The position numbers were made by a program, and so were the translations under genes. This document shows, piece by piece, positions 18,854 to 26,973 of a DNA stretch of 64,000 nucleotides (position 1 is its first letter; each line of letters begins with the position of its first letter). The notes beneath the pieces are model-generated. The model did no database searches, was not told where the DNA came from, and was given only the letters and a program-made list of their open reading frames with translations. This DNA comes from Paraburkholderia acidipaludis NBRC 101816 (GTDB lineage: Bacteria; Pseudomonadota; Gammaproteobacteria; Burkholderiales; Burkholderiaceae): NCBI RefSeq assembly GCF_000684975.1, contig NZ_BAXZ01000011.1, positions 1-64,000 of the forward strand, in the 5' to 3' direction.

Positions 18854-19156
18854 TTACGCCGTGCGGCGCTTGACGAGATATTGCCAGGTGAAGCCGGGGA
18901 ACGCGAACACCACGAACAGGCTGAACGTGATGGCGTAGAACTGCCAGCCCTGGTCGAACCGGTTGCCGGCACGCGCCTCGAGCAGGAACCCGAACGCGCC
19001 GACCACGAAATACAGCACGATCAGTTCGACGATGCGCAGCCACGCACTCTTTTTCCGGGTGCGTAGCGACACGACGCCGAACAGCCGTTGATTGACGAAC
19101 GGCAGGTTGGCGCCGGCAAGCGCCAACAGCACGATGAACCAGCCCGCTGCCGACAT
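18854..19156 (-). CDS. DUF2818 family membrane protein
   Basis: This 100-residue protein has three predicted membrane helices and a positively charged loop (SLRTRKKSAWLR). Its ATG overlaps the nuoN stop codon by one base (TAATG), so it is translationally coupled to nuoN. DUF2818 proteins occur next to nuo operons in betaproteobacteria. A role in complex I assembly or as an accessory subunit is plausible but unproven. Confidence 0.88.
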   Translation of the reverse strand: MSAAGWFIVLLALAGANLPFVNQRLFGVVSLRTRKKSAWLRIVELIVLYFVVGAFGFLLEARAGNRFDQGWQFYAITFSLFVVFAFPGFTWQYLVKRRTA

Positions 19157-20628
19157 TACAACGGCAGCGTATGCGCGACGGCTCGCAGGCAGAGCGACAT
19201 CAGCGGACCAGGAAGGATGCCGAGCACCAGCACGGCCGCCCCGTTGACCGTGAGGAGCGCCCGGTTGAACGCGTGGCCTTCGATCGGCGCCGTGTCGGTC
19301 GGCGCATCGAAGTACATCAGCTTGACGATACGCAGGTAGTAGAACGCGCCGAACAGCGACGTGATCACGGCGAGGATCGCGAGCCAGGTCAGGCCGGCGT
19401 CCATCGTCGCTTCGAGCACGGCGAGCTTCGCGTAGAAGCCCACCGTCGGCGGAATGCCGGCGAGCGAGAACATCATGAGCAGCATGACGAACGCGAACAC
19501 CGGGCTGCGCTGATTCAGGCCCTTGAAGTCGTCGAGCGTTTCGGCTTCGAAATCGCGGCGAGTGAGCAGCATCACGATACCGAACGCGCCGAGCGTCGTC
19601 AGCAGATAGATGATGCTGTAGAACATGGCCGAGCTGTAGGCGCTGGCCGCGCCGCCCGCCTTGCCGTCCACGATGCCGGCCAGCAGGCCGAGCAGCACGA
19701 AGCCCATGTTCGAGATCGCCGAGTACGCCAGCATGCGCTTGACGTTGCGCTGGACGATACCCGTGATGTTGCCGACGATCATCGAAAGCGCGGCGAGGAT
19801 GATCAGCATTTCCTGCCAGTCGACGGCGAGCGGCAAGAGACCCATCACGAGGAAGCGCACGGCCCACGCGAACGCCGCGACCTTCGGGCCGCCGCCGGTG
19901 AGCAGGGTCATTGCCGTTGGCGCGCCCTGATAGACGTCAGGCACCCACATGTGGAACGGCACCGCGCCCATCTTGAACGCCACGCCCGCGACAACGAACA
20001 CCACGCCGAACAGCAGCACGATGTCGTTGATGTGGCCCGACGCCACGGCCTTGAGCACCTCGTTCAGTTCGAGCGAGCCGGTCGCGCCGTAGAGCATCGA
20101 GATGCCGTACAGCAGGAAGCCCGAAGCAAGCGCGCCCAGCACGTAGTACTTCATCGCGGCTTCGTTCGACTGGCCGGTGTCGCGGCGAATCGCGATCACG
20201 GCGTAGAGCGAGAGCGACATCAGCTCGAGGCCGAGATAGAGCGTGAGGAAGTTGTTGCCCGAGATCATGACGATCTGGCCGAGCAGCGAGAACATGCCAA
20301 GCAGGAAGAACTCGCCCCGGAACAGGTCCCGGTCTTCCAGGTACTTGCGCGAGTAGACGATCGACACGGCGTAGCCGAGCGACACGACCGCTTTCATCGC
20401 GCTGGCGAACGCGTCGACCACGTACATGCGCGAGAAGTAGTAATACACGTGCGGATCGAACGCGTTCATCGCGAACCAGATGCCGGCCACGAGCGTGGAC
20501 AGCAACGCGATGTAGTACGTCGTCTTGCGGCCCGAGGGACCGGTGAACGTGTCGTTGAGCCACGCGACGATGATGGCGGTCATCACCAGCGCGTCGGGCA
20601 GCAGTGCGTTCATAGGGGCGTTTGGCAT
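19156..20628 (-). CDS. nuoN: NADH-quinone oxidoreductase subunit N
   Basis: This 490-residue antiporter-like membrane subunit of complex I has about 14 helices and forms one of the proton channels of the membrane arm. The conserved channel lysines and glutamate lie in segments such as KYYVLGALASG and AFKMGAVPFHMW. It is the last nuo gene and follows nuoM by 24 bases. An internal ATG (20612) is possible, but the first has the better upstream sequence. Confidence 0.96.
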   Translation of the reverse strand: MPNAPMNALLPDALVMTAIIVAWLNDTFTGPSGRKTTYYIALLSTLVAGIWFAMNAFDPHVYYYFSRMYVVDAFASAMKAVVSLGYAVSIVYSRKYLEDRDLFRGEFFLLGMFSLLGQIVMISGNNFLTLYLGLELMSLSLYAVIAIRRDTGQSNEAAMKYYVLGALASGFLLYGISMLYGATGSLELNEVLKAVASGHINDIVLLFGVVFVVAGVAFKMGAVPFHMWVPDVYQGAPTAMTLLTGGGPKVAAFAWAVRFLVMGLLPLAVDWQEMLIILAALSMIVGNITGIVQRNVKRMLAYSAISNMGFVLLGLLAGIVDGKAGGAASAYSSAMFYSIIYLLTTLGAFGIVMLLTRRDFEAETLDDFKGLNQRSPVFAFVMLLMMFSLAGIPPTVGFYAKLAVLEATMDAGLTWLAILAVITSLFGAFYYLRIVKLMYFDAPTDTAPIEGHAFNRALLTVNGAAVLVLGILPGPLMSLCLRAVAHTLPL

Positions 20629-20652
20629 GATCTTTAAGTCCTCCGCTCGGTG

Positions 20653-22152
20653 TTACTGTGACAGCGGCAGCTTCGACACTGCGACGTGAGAGAGGAGGTT
20701 ATCCACTGAAACGTGCATCACATCGGTAAAGGGCTTCGGGTAGATGCCCATGAAAAGCGTCAGCAGCGCGAGCACTGCCAGCATGAAGTACTCGCGGCGG
20801 TCGATGTCCTTCAGCTCGCGGACGTGATCGTTCACGACCGCGCCGAAGTACACGCGCTTGTACATCCACAACGTATAGGCCGCGCCGAGTATCAGCGTGA
20901 ACGCTGCCGCGAACGCGATCCAGAAGTTGAACTGCACGGCCGCCAGAATCACCATGAACTCGCCGACGAATCCCGACGTGCCCGGCAGGCCGCAGTTGGC
21001 CATGGCGAACAGCATCACGAGCGCGGCGAACTTCGGCATCGTGTTGACGACGCCGCCGTAGTCGGAGATCTGGCGCGTATGCATGCGGTCGTACAGCACG
21101 CCGATGCAAAGGAACATCGCGCCCGAAACGAAGCCGTGCGAGATCATCTGGATGATCGCGCCTTCCATCGCCAGTTGCTGGGACGGGCCGAACATAAAGA
21201 AGCCGAGCGTGACGAATCCCATGTGGGCGATCGACGAGTACGCCACCAGCTTCTTCATGTCCGCCTGCACCATTGCGACCAGTCCGATATAGATGACCGC
21301 AATGAGTGACAGCGTGATGATGAACGGCGCGAGATAGTGACTCGCGTCGGGCGTGATGGGCAGCGAAAAGCGCAGAAAACCGTACGCGCCGAGCTTCAGC
21401 ATGATCGCGGCCAGCACGACCGAGCCGCCCGTGGGCGCCTCCACGTGTGCGTCCGGCAGCCACGTATGGATCGGGAACATCGGCACCTTCACCGCGAAGG
21501 CAAAGAAGAACGCGATGAAGAGCAGGATCTGCGGCGTCATGTGGAGCTTCGCGGCCTGCCACGTGGCGAGGTCGAACGTGTGCGTCTCGCGGTACATGTA
21601 CAGCAGCGCGACCAGCATCAGCAACGAGCCGGCCAGCGTATAGAGAAAGAACTTGAACGCCGCGTACACGCGATTCGGGCCGCCCCAGATACCGATGATG
21701 ATGTACATCGGAATCAGCGTGGCTTCGAAGAACACGTAGAACAACAGACCGTCGGCGGCGCAGAAAACGCCGATCATCAGGCCCGACAGGATCAGGAACG
21801 CCGCATAGTACTGCGCGACGTTCCTCTGGATAACCTGCCAGCCCGCGATCACGACGATCACGGTCATGAGCGACGTCAGCACGACGAACCACATCGCGAT
21901 GCCGTCGATGCCCAAGTGATAACTAATATTGAACCGCTCGATCCAGACCGACTTCTCCTCGAACTGCAGGGCAGCCGTGGTCGTGTCGAAGCCCGAAACG
22001 AGCGGAAGCGTGACAAGGAAACTCAGCACAGAACCGATGAGCGCGAGCCAGCGGTCCGCGCTCGAGCTCCGCAGGGAGCCCACTACAAGAACTACGATGC
22101 CGAACAGGATCGGCAGCCAGATCGCAATACTTAGAATCGGATATGCATGCAT
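20653..22152 (-). CDS. nuoM: NADH-quinone oxidoreductase subunit M
   Basis: This 499-residue antiporter-like membrane subunit (about 14 helices) of complex I has the hallmark segment FAVKVPMFPIHTWLPDAHVEAP with the channel lysine, and the conserved E of the FEATLIPMYIIIG segment. GAGGGAA precedes the ATG. It lies 15 bases after nuoL. It pumps protons as the central membrane-arm unit, driven by quinone reduction. Confidence 0.97.
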   Translation of the reverse strand: MHAYPILSIAIWLPILFGIVVLVVGSLRSSSADRWLALIGSVLSFLVTLPLVSGFDTTTAALQFEEKSVWIERFNISYHLGIDGIAMWFVVLTSLMTVIVVIAGWQVIQRNVAQYYAAFLILSGLMIGVFCAADGLLFYVFFEATLIPMYIIIGIWGGPNRVYAAFKFFLYTLAGSLLMLVALLYMYRETHTFDLATWQAAKLHMTPQILLFIAFFFAFAVKVPMFPIHTWLPDAHVEAPTGGSVVLAAIMLKLGAYGFLRFSLPITPDASHYLAPFIITLSLIAVIYIGLVAMVQADMKKLVAYSSIAHMGFVTLGFFMFGPSQQLAMEGAIIQMISHGFVSGAMFLCIGVLYDRMHTRQISDYGGVVNTMPKFAALVMLFAMANCGLPGTSGFVGEFMVILAAVQFNFWIAFAAAFTLILGAAYTLWMYKRVYFGAVVNDHVRELKDIDRREYFMLAVLALLTLFMGIYPKPFTDVMHVSVDNLLSHVAVSKLPLSQ

Positions 22153-22167
22153 TCAGTTTCCCTCGCC

Positions 22168-24225
22168 TTATTTGCCGCCGAGCGTTACAAACAGGGTCAG
22201 GAGGCCGAGCATACCAATGATCATGGCGAATGCGTAGTGGTAAATGTAGCCGGATTGCAGGAATCGAATAACAGTTGCAAACCAGCCGATAAACTTGGCG
22301 CTCCCGTTCACGACGCCGTCGATCACGACGACATCGCCCTCCTTCCACAGACCGCGACCGATCGCGACCGCTCCGCGAGCGAAGACGATTTCGTTGATCT
22401 TGTCGAGGTAATACGCGTTAGCCAGCAGCTTGTAGACCGGCGAGAAAGTGCGCGACACGACGGCCGGCAGATCCGGGCGCTTCATATAGAAGAACCACGC
22501 CACCACCACGCCCGCGAGCGCGAGCCACACCGGCAGGCCGGAGAACGCATGCGCGCCCATCGCGGCCCAACCCTGGAATTCCTGCCCCATGTCGGCAAGT
22601 CCCGGATGGTTCTGGCCGATGAAGATAACGTTCTGGAACGCCACGCCAGGCGAGAAGAACCCGCCGTAAAGCAACGGCTGGATCGCGTACGCGCCGGAGA
22701 TGATCGAAGGAATCGCGAGCAGGACGAGCGGCACCCAGATCACCCACGGCGACTCGTGCGGCTCGTGCGCGTGGTGATCGTCGTGGTCGTGGCCATGATC
22801 GCCGTGTGCCGCCGCCTGCGCCGCTTCGATGCCCATCGGCGACTCGGGATGCTTCGGACCGCGGAAGCGCTCGGCGCCATGGAACACGAGGAAATACATG
22901 CGGAACGAGTACAACGCCGTCACGAACACGCTCGCGACCACCGCGAAGTACGCGAAGCCGGAACCCGGCAGGTGCGAGACCTTCACCGCGTCGATGATCG
23001 AATCCTTCGAATAGAAGCCCGAGAAGAACGGCGTACCGATCAGCGCGAGCGAACCGACCAGCGAGGTGATCCACGTGATCGGCATGTACTTGCGCAGGCC
23101 GCCCATGTTGCGCATGTCCTGGTCGTGATGCATGCCGATGATGACCGAACCCGCGCCGAGGAACAGCAGCGCCTTGAAGAAGGCGTGCGTCATCAGGTGG
23201 AAGATCGCGACCGGATAGGCGGAAACGCCGAGCGCCACCGTCATGTAGCCGAGCTGCGAAAGCGTGGAGTACGCGACCACACGCTTGATGTCGTTCTGGA
23301 CGACGCCGAGGAAGCCCATGAAGAGCGCGGTGATGGCGCCGATCACGACGATGAACGAGAGCGCCGTGTCCGAAAGCTCGAAGAGCGGCGACATGCGCGC
23401 GACCATGAAGATACCGGCCGTCACCATCGTTGCCGCGTGAATCAGCGCGGAGATCGGCGTGGGGCCTTCCATCGAGTCGGGCAGCCAGACGTGCAGCGGG
23501 AACTGCGCCGACTTGCCCATTGCGCCGATGAAGAGGCAGATACAGGCCACCGTGAGCAGATTCCAGTCGGTGCCCGCGAACGTCAGCGTGGACAGCTCGT
23601 GACCCTTCGCGAACACGTCGCTGTAGTTCAGCGAACCGCCGTAGGCGAGCAGGAGGCCGATGCCGAGCAGGAAGCCGAAGTCGCCCACGCGGTTCACGAG
23701 GAACGCCTTCAGGTTCGCGTAGATGGCGCTTTCACGCTTGAAGTAGAAGCCGATCAGCAGGTACGAGACGAGGCCCACCGCTTCCCAGCCGAAGAACAGC
23801 TGCAGGAAGTTGTTGCTCATCACGAGCATCAGCATCGAGAACGTGAACAGCGCGATGTACGAGAAGAAGCGCTGGTAGCCGTCCTCGTCCGCCATGTAGC
23901 CGATGGTGTAGATGTGCACCATCAGCGACACGAAGGTCACGATGACCATCATGAGCGCCGTGAGCGAGTCGACGAGGAAGCCCACTTCGAACTTCAACCC
24001 GCCAACCGACATCCATTCGTACACGGTCGCGTTGAAGCTCGCGCCGCCGAGCACGTCGAGCAGCGTGATGCACGAGAGCACGAACGCGATCGCGACGCCG
24101 AGAATGGTGACCGTATGCGCACCCGCGCGGCCCACGGTCTTGCCGAAGAGACCGGCAATCAGCGAGCCAGCAAGCGGTGCCAGCGGAATCGCCAGCAACA
24201 GGGATTCGTTGAGTGTTGTTGCCAT
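22168..24225 (-). CDS. nuoL: NADH-quinone oxidoreductase subunit L
   Basis: This 685-residue distal antiporter-like membrane subunit has the typical segments FGWEAVGLVSYLLIGFYF and KSAQFPLHVWLPDSMEGPTP. The C-terminal part (about residue 560 onward) supplies the lateral helix that runs along the membrane arm. A histidine-rich loop (HGDHGHDHDDHHAHE, about residues 480-495) could bind metal and is a local peculiarity. It follows nuoK by 11 bases. Confidence 0.97.
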   Translation of the reverse strand: MATTLNESLLLAIPLAPLAGSLIAGLFGKTVGRAGAHTVTILGVAIAFVLSCITLLDVLGGASFNATVYEWMSVGGLKFEVGFLVDSLTALMMVIVTFVSLMVHIYTIGYMADEDGYQRFFSYIALFTFSMLMLVMSNNFLQLFFGWEAVGLVSYLLIGFYFKRESAIYANLKAFLVNRVGDFGFLLGIGLLLAYGGSLNYSDVFAKGHELSTLTFAGTDWNLLTVACICLFIGAMGKSAQFPLHVWLPDSMEGPTPISALIHAATMVTAGIFMVARMSPLFELSDTALSFIVVIGAITALFMGFLGVVQNDIKRVVAYSTLSQLGYMTVALGVSAYPVAIFHLMTHAFFKALLFLGAGSVIIGMHHDQDMRNMGGLRKYMPITWITSLVGSLALIGTPFFSGFYSKDSIIDAVKVSHLPGSGFAYFAVVASVFVTALYSFRMYFLVFHGAERFRGPKHPESPMGIEAAQAAAHGDHGHDHDDHHAHEPHESPWVIWVPLVLLAIPSIISGAYAIQPLLYGGFFSPGVAFQNVIFIGQNHPGLADMGQEFQGWAAMGAHAFSGLPVWLALAGVVVAWFFYMKRPDLPAVVSRTFSPVYKLLANAYYLDKINEIVFARGAVAIGRGLWKEGDVVVIDGVVNGSAKFIGWFATVIRFLQSGYIYHYAFAMIIGMLGLLTLFVTLGGK

Positions 24226-24236
24226 AGCAGCCTGCC

Positions 24237-24542
24237 TTAGCCTTTGAGCTGATCGAGATCCTCGACGTTGATCGTGTCGAGGCTGCGGAACAGAGTCACA
24301 AGAATAGCCAGACCAATCGCGGCTTCCGCGGCCGCAACCGTTAGCACGAAGAACACGAAAATCTGTCCGTGTATATCACCCAGATAGTGCGAGAACGCGA
24401 CGAAATTCGTGTTCACCGCCAACAGCATCAGCTCGATCGCCATCAGGATGATGATGACGTTGCGCCGATTCAGGAAAATGCCGACGATCGAGATCGCGAA
24501 GAGGATCGCGCCGAGCACGAGATAATGGGCCAGGGTCAACAT
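24237..24542 (-). CDS. nuoK: NADH-quinone oxidoreductase subunit K
   Basis: This 101-residue, three-helix membrane subunit has the conserved glutamates that form part of the proton path, within IMAIELMLLAVN and AAAEAAIGLAIL. The length is the usual one. It lies between nuoJ (17 bases upstream) and nuoL. Confidence 0.97.
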   Translation of the reverse strand: MLTLAHYLVLGAILFAISIVGIFLNRRNVIIILMAIELMLLAVNTNFVAFSHYLGDIHGQIFVFFVLTVAAAEAAIGLAILVTLFRSLDTINVEDLDQLKG

Positions 24543-24559
24543 GGTTCGCTCCTCCGCGC

Positions 24560-25234
24560 TTAAGCCTTGGTACCGGCCGGGGCATCGCCCGCGGCGGCGC
24601 CGTCGGTTGCCTGCGCCGCTTCCGGCACTTCCTTCTCCGGCTGCATCTTCACGAGGCGCACGCGGTCCTGCCGGCGCACGCTCACCTGCTTCGCGACGTC
24701 CTGGCGCTTCGAGTCCTTCGGCTCGCGCACGGTCAGCGCGATCGCCGCGACGATCGCCACGAGCAGCACGAGACCCGCCACTTCGAAGGCGAAGATGTAG
24801 TCGGTGTAGATGATCTTGCCGATCAGGTGCGTGTTCGAGACCGCCGTTGCCGCCGCCGCCGAGGTATCGGGCACCGGCGTCGTGGTGGCGCCGTAGCCGT
24901 GCCAGAGGATCAGCGCGGTCTCGATCACGATGATCGCGCCCACCACGGTCGCCACCGGAATGAAGCGCTTGAAGTCGCGGCTCAGCACGTCGACGTTGAT
25001 GTCCAGCATCATCACGACGAACAGGAACAGCACCATCACCGCGCCCACGTAGACGAGCACCAGCAGGATCGCGAGGAATTCGGCCTCGAGCAGCATCCAG
25101 ATCGCGGCCGCGTTGAAGAACGCCAGGACGAGGAAGAGCGCCGACGCAACGGGGTTGCGCGACGTGATCACCTTCAGCCCTGACAACGTCAGCAGCAGCG
25201 CGAAGATGTAAAACAGGACGGTCGTGAATTCCAT
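24560..25234 (-). CDS. nuoJ: NADH-quinone oxidoreductase subunit J
   Basis: This 224-residue membrane subunit has five helices and the conserved VYVGAVMVLFLFVVMML segment. The C-terminal tail of about 60 residues is hydrophilic, rich in charged residues and alanine, longer than in E. coli and common in betaproteobacteria. The start MEFTTVLFYIF at 25234 is chosen as the family N-terminus. A gap of 174 bases separates it from nuoI. Confidence 0.96.
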   Translation of the reverse strand: MEFTTVLFYIFALLLTLSGLKVITSRNPVASALFLVLAFFNAAAIWMLLEAEFLAILLVLVYVGAVMVLFLFVVMMLDINVDVLSRDFKRFIPVATVVGAIIVIETALILWHGYGATTTPVPDTSAAAATAVSNTHLIGKIIYTDYIFAFEVAGLVLLVAIVAAIALTVREPKDSKRQDVAKQVSVRRQDRVRLVKMQPEKEVPEAAQATDGAAAGDAPAGTKA

Positions 25235-25319
25235 GATTACGGGTTCATCGTTGGGGCCATCGTAAGGCGGGTTGCGCGGCGCAGACTGGCGGCCAGACCA
25301 GGGAGCGTCGCGCCGCGGT

Positions 25320-25375
25320 GTTTCGGGCTGGGGAAAGGCGCCGTTTTCCGGCACAGCCCTTCCCCGCAGCCGGCC
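25320..25375 (-). other. Possible stem-loop in the nuoI-nuoJ intergenic gap
   Basis: The 174-base gap between nuoI and nuoJ contains G/C-rich complementary segments (CTGGGG near 25330 and CCCCGCAG near 25365) but no T run and no promoter I can support. It may adjust mRNA stability between the hydrophilic and membrane parts of the operon. Confidence 0.25.
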
Positions 25376-25408
25376 CCACCGCGGGCCGATGCAGCGTCAA
25401 ACTGAAAA

Positions 25409-25897
25409 TCAACGGTACGGTGCATCCGCTGCCTTGTTTGCTGCGATCTGCGCTTCGTAGCGATCGCCGACAGCCAGCAGCATTTCCTTCGTGAAATACA
25501 GATCGCCGCGCTTCTCGCCGTGATACTCGAGAATGTGCGTTTCGACGATCGAATCGACCGGGCAACTCTCTTCGCAGAAACCGCAGAAGATGCACTTCGT
25601 CAGGTCGATGTCGTAGCGCGTCGTGCGGCGCGTGTTGTCCTCGCGCACCTCGGATTCGATCGTGATCGCGAGCGCGGGACACACGGCTTCGCATAGCTTG
25701 CACGCGATGCACCGTTCTTCGCCATTTTCATAGCGGCGCAGCGCGTGCAGGCCGCGAAAGCGCGGCGAGATGGGTGTCTTTTCTTCCGGGAACTGCACGG
25801 TGAACTTGCGCTTAAAGGTATAACGGCCAGTCAGCGCGAGACCTTTGAGAATCTCGGTCAGAAAAAACGTCTTGAAGAAGTTTTGGATAGCGTTCAT
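25409..25897 (-). CDS. nuoI: NADH-quinone oxidoreductase subunit I
   Basis: This 162-residue ferredoxin-like subunit has two 4Fe-4S motifs, CIACKLCEAVCP and CIFCGFCEESCP. They carry clusters N6a and N6b in the chain between NuoG and NuoB. The start at 25897 (MNAIQNFFKTFF) gives the family length. It lies 11 bases after nuoH. Confidence 0.97.
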   Translation of the reverse strand: MNAIQNFFKTFFLTEILKGLALTGRYTFKRKFTVQFPEEKTPISPRFRGLHALRRYENGEERCIACKLCEAVCPALAITIESEVREDNTRRTTRYDIDLTKCIFCGFCEESCPVDSIVETHILEYHGEKRGDLYFTKEMLLAVGDRYEAQIAANKAADAPYR

Positions 25898-25908
25898 TGC
25901 GTCGCCCC

Positions 25909-26973
25909 TTATTTCCAGATGCTCAACGGCGACATGTACCAGAAGCCGACGACGATCAGCCACACCACGCAGACCGGAATGAACACTTTCCAGCCCAGAC
26001 GCATGATCTGGTCATAACGGTAGCGCGGCAAGGTCGCGCGCGCCCAGATGAACACCGAAAGGAGACAGAAGACCTTCAGCACGAGCCAGAACACGCCCGG
26101 GATGAAGTCGAGGAAACCGAACGGCGCGCTCCAGCCGCCGAGGAACAGCACCGAAGCCAGCGCCGAGATCACGATCATGTTGATGTACTCGGCGAGGAAG
26201 AACAGCGCGAACGCCATCCCCGAGTAGTCGATCATGTGGCCCGCGACGATTTCCGACTCCCCTTCCACCACGTCGAACGGGTGGCGGTTCGTCTCAGCCA
26301 GGCCCGAGATGAAGTAGACGACGAACATCGGCAGGAGCGGCAGCCAGTTCCACGAGAGGAACGTGATGCCCCAGCTCGCGAACATGCCGCGCATCTGGCC
26401 CTGGACGATGTCCGAGAGGTTCAGGCTGCCCGAGACCATCAGCACGACGACGAGCGCGAAGCCCATCGCGATTTCATACGAGACCATCTGCGCCGCGGCA
26501 CGCATGGCGCCGAGAAACGCGTACTTCGAGTTCGACGCCCAGCCTGCGAGAATCACGCCGTACACGCCGATCGACGAGATCGCCATCACGTAGAGCAGGC
26601 CCGCGTTGATGTTGCCGAGCACCGCGCCCGCCTGGAACGGGATCACGGCCCACACGGCGAAGGCCGGCACCACCACCATGATCGGCGCGACCATGTAGAT
26701 CCAGCGGCTGGCCTGCGCGGGCTGGATGACTTCCTTGAGCAGCAGCTTCAGCACGTCGGCGATCGGCTGCAGGAGACCGGCAGGGCCCACGCGGTTCGGA
26801 CCGAGGCGCACGTGCATCCAGCCGATCAGCTTGCGCTCCCAGAGGATCAGGTACGCCACGCACAGCAGGATCACCACCGCGACGACGAGAATGCGCACCA
26901 GCGCCCACACGGTGGGCCATGCCAAGCCGAGCAGCTGGCTGCCGCCTGCATTGATCGTATCGAACAAGCTCAT
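25909..26973 (-). CDS. nuoH: NADH-quinone oxidoreductase subunit H
   Basis: This 354-residue membrane subunit has eight helices and forms the quinone-binding chamber with NuoB and NuoD. Conserved segments are MHVRLGPNRVGPAGLLQPIAD and ETNRHPFDVVEGESEIVAG. It starts directly after the nuoG stop codon without a gap, so it is tightly coupled. Confidence 0.97.
   Translation of the reverse strand: MSLFDTINAGGSQLLGLAWPTVWALVRILVVAVVILLCVAYLILWERKLIGWMHVRLGPNRVGPAGLLQPIADVLKLLLKEVIQPAQASRWIYMVAPIMVVVPAFAVWAVIPFQAGAVLGNINAGLLYVMAISSIGVYGVILAGWASNSKYAFLGAMRAAAQMVSYEIAMGFALVVVLMVSGSLNLSDIVQGQMRGMFASWGITFLSWNWLPLLPMFVVYFISGLAETNRHPFDVVEGESEIVAGHMIDYSGMAFALFFLAEYINMIVISALASVLFLGGWSAPFGFLDFIPGVFWLVLKVFCLLSVFIWARATLPRYRYDQIMRLGWKVFIPVCVVWLIVVGFWYMSPLSIWK

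Noticed and set aside
22147..24240. Plus-strand open frame of about 697 codons opposite nuoL
   Set aside because: Antisense shadow with an extreme His/Arg/Asp/Glu composition; nuoL on the other strand has full-length similarity to its family.
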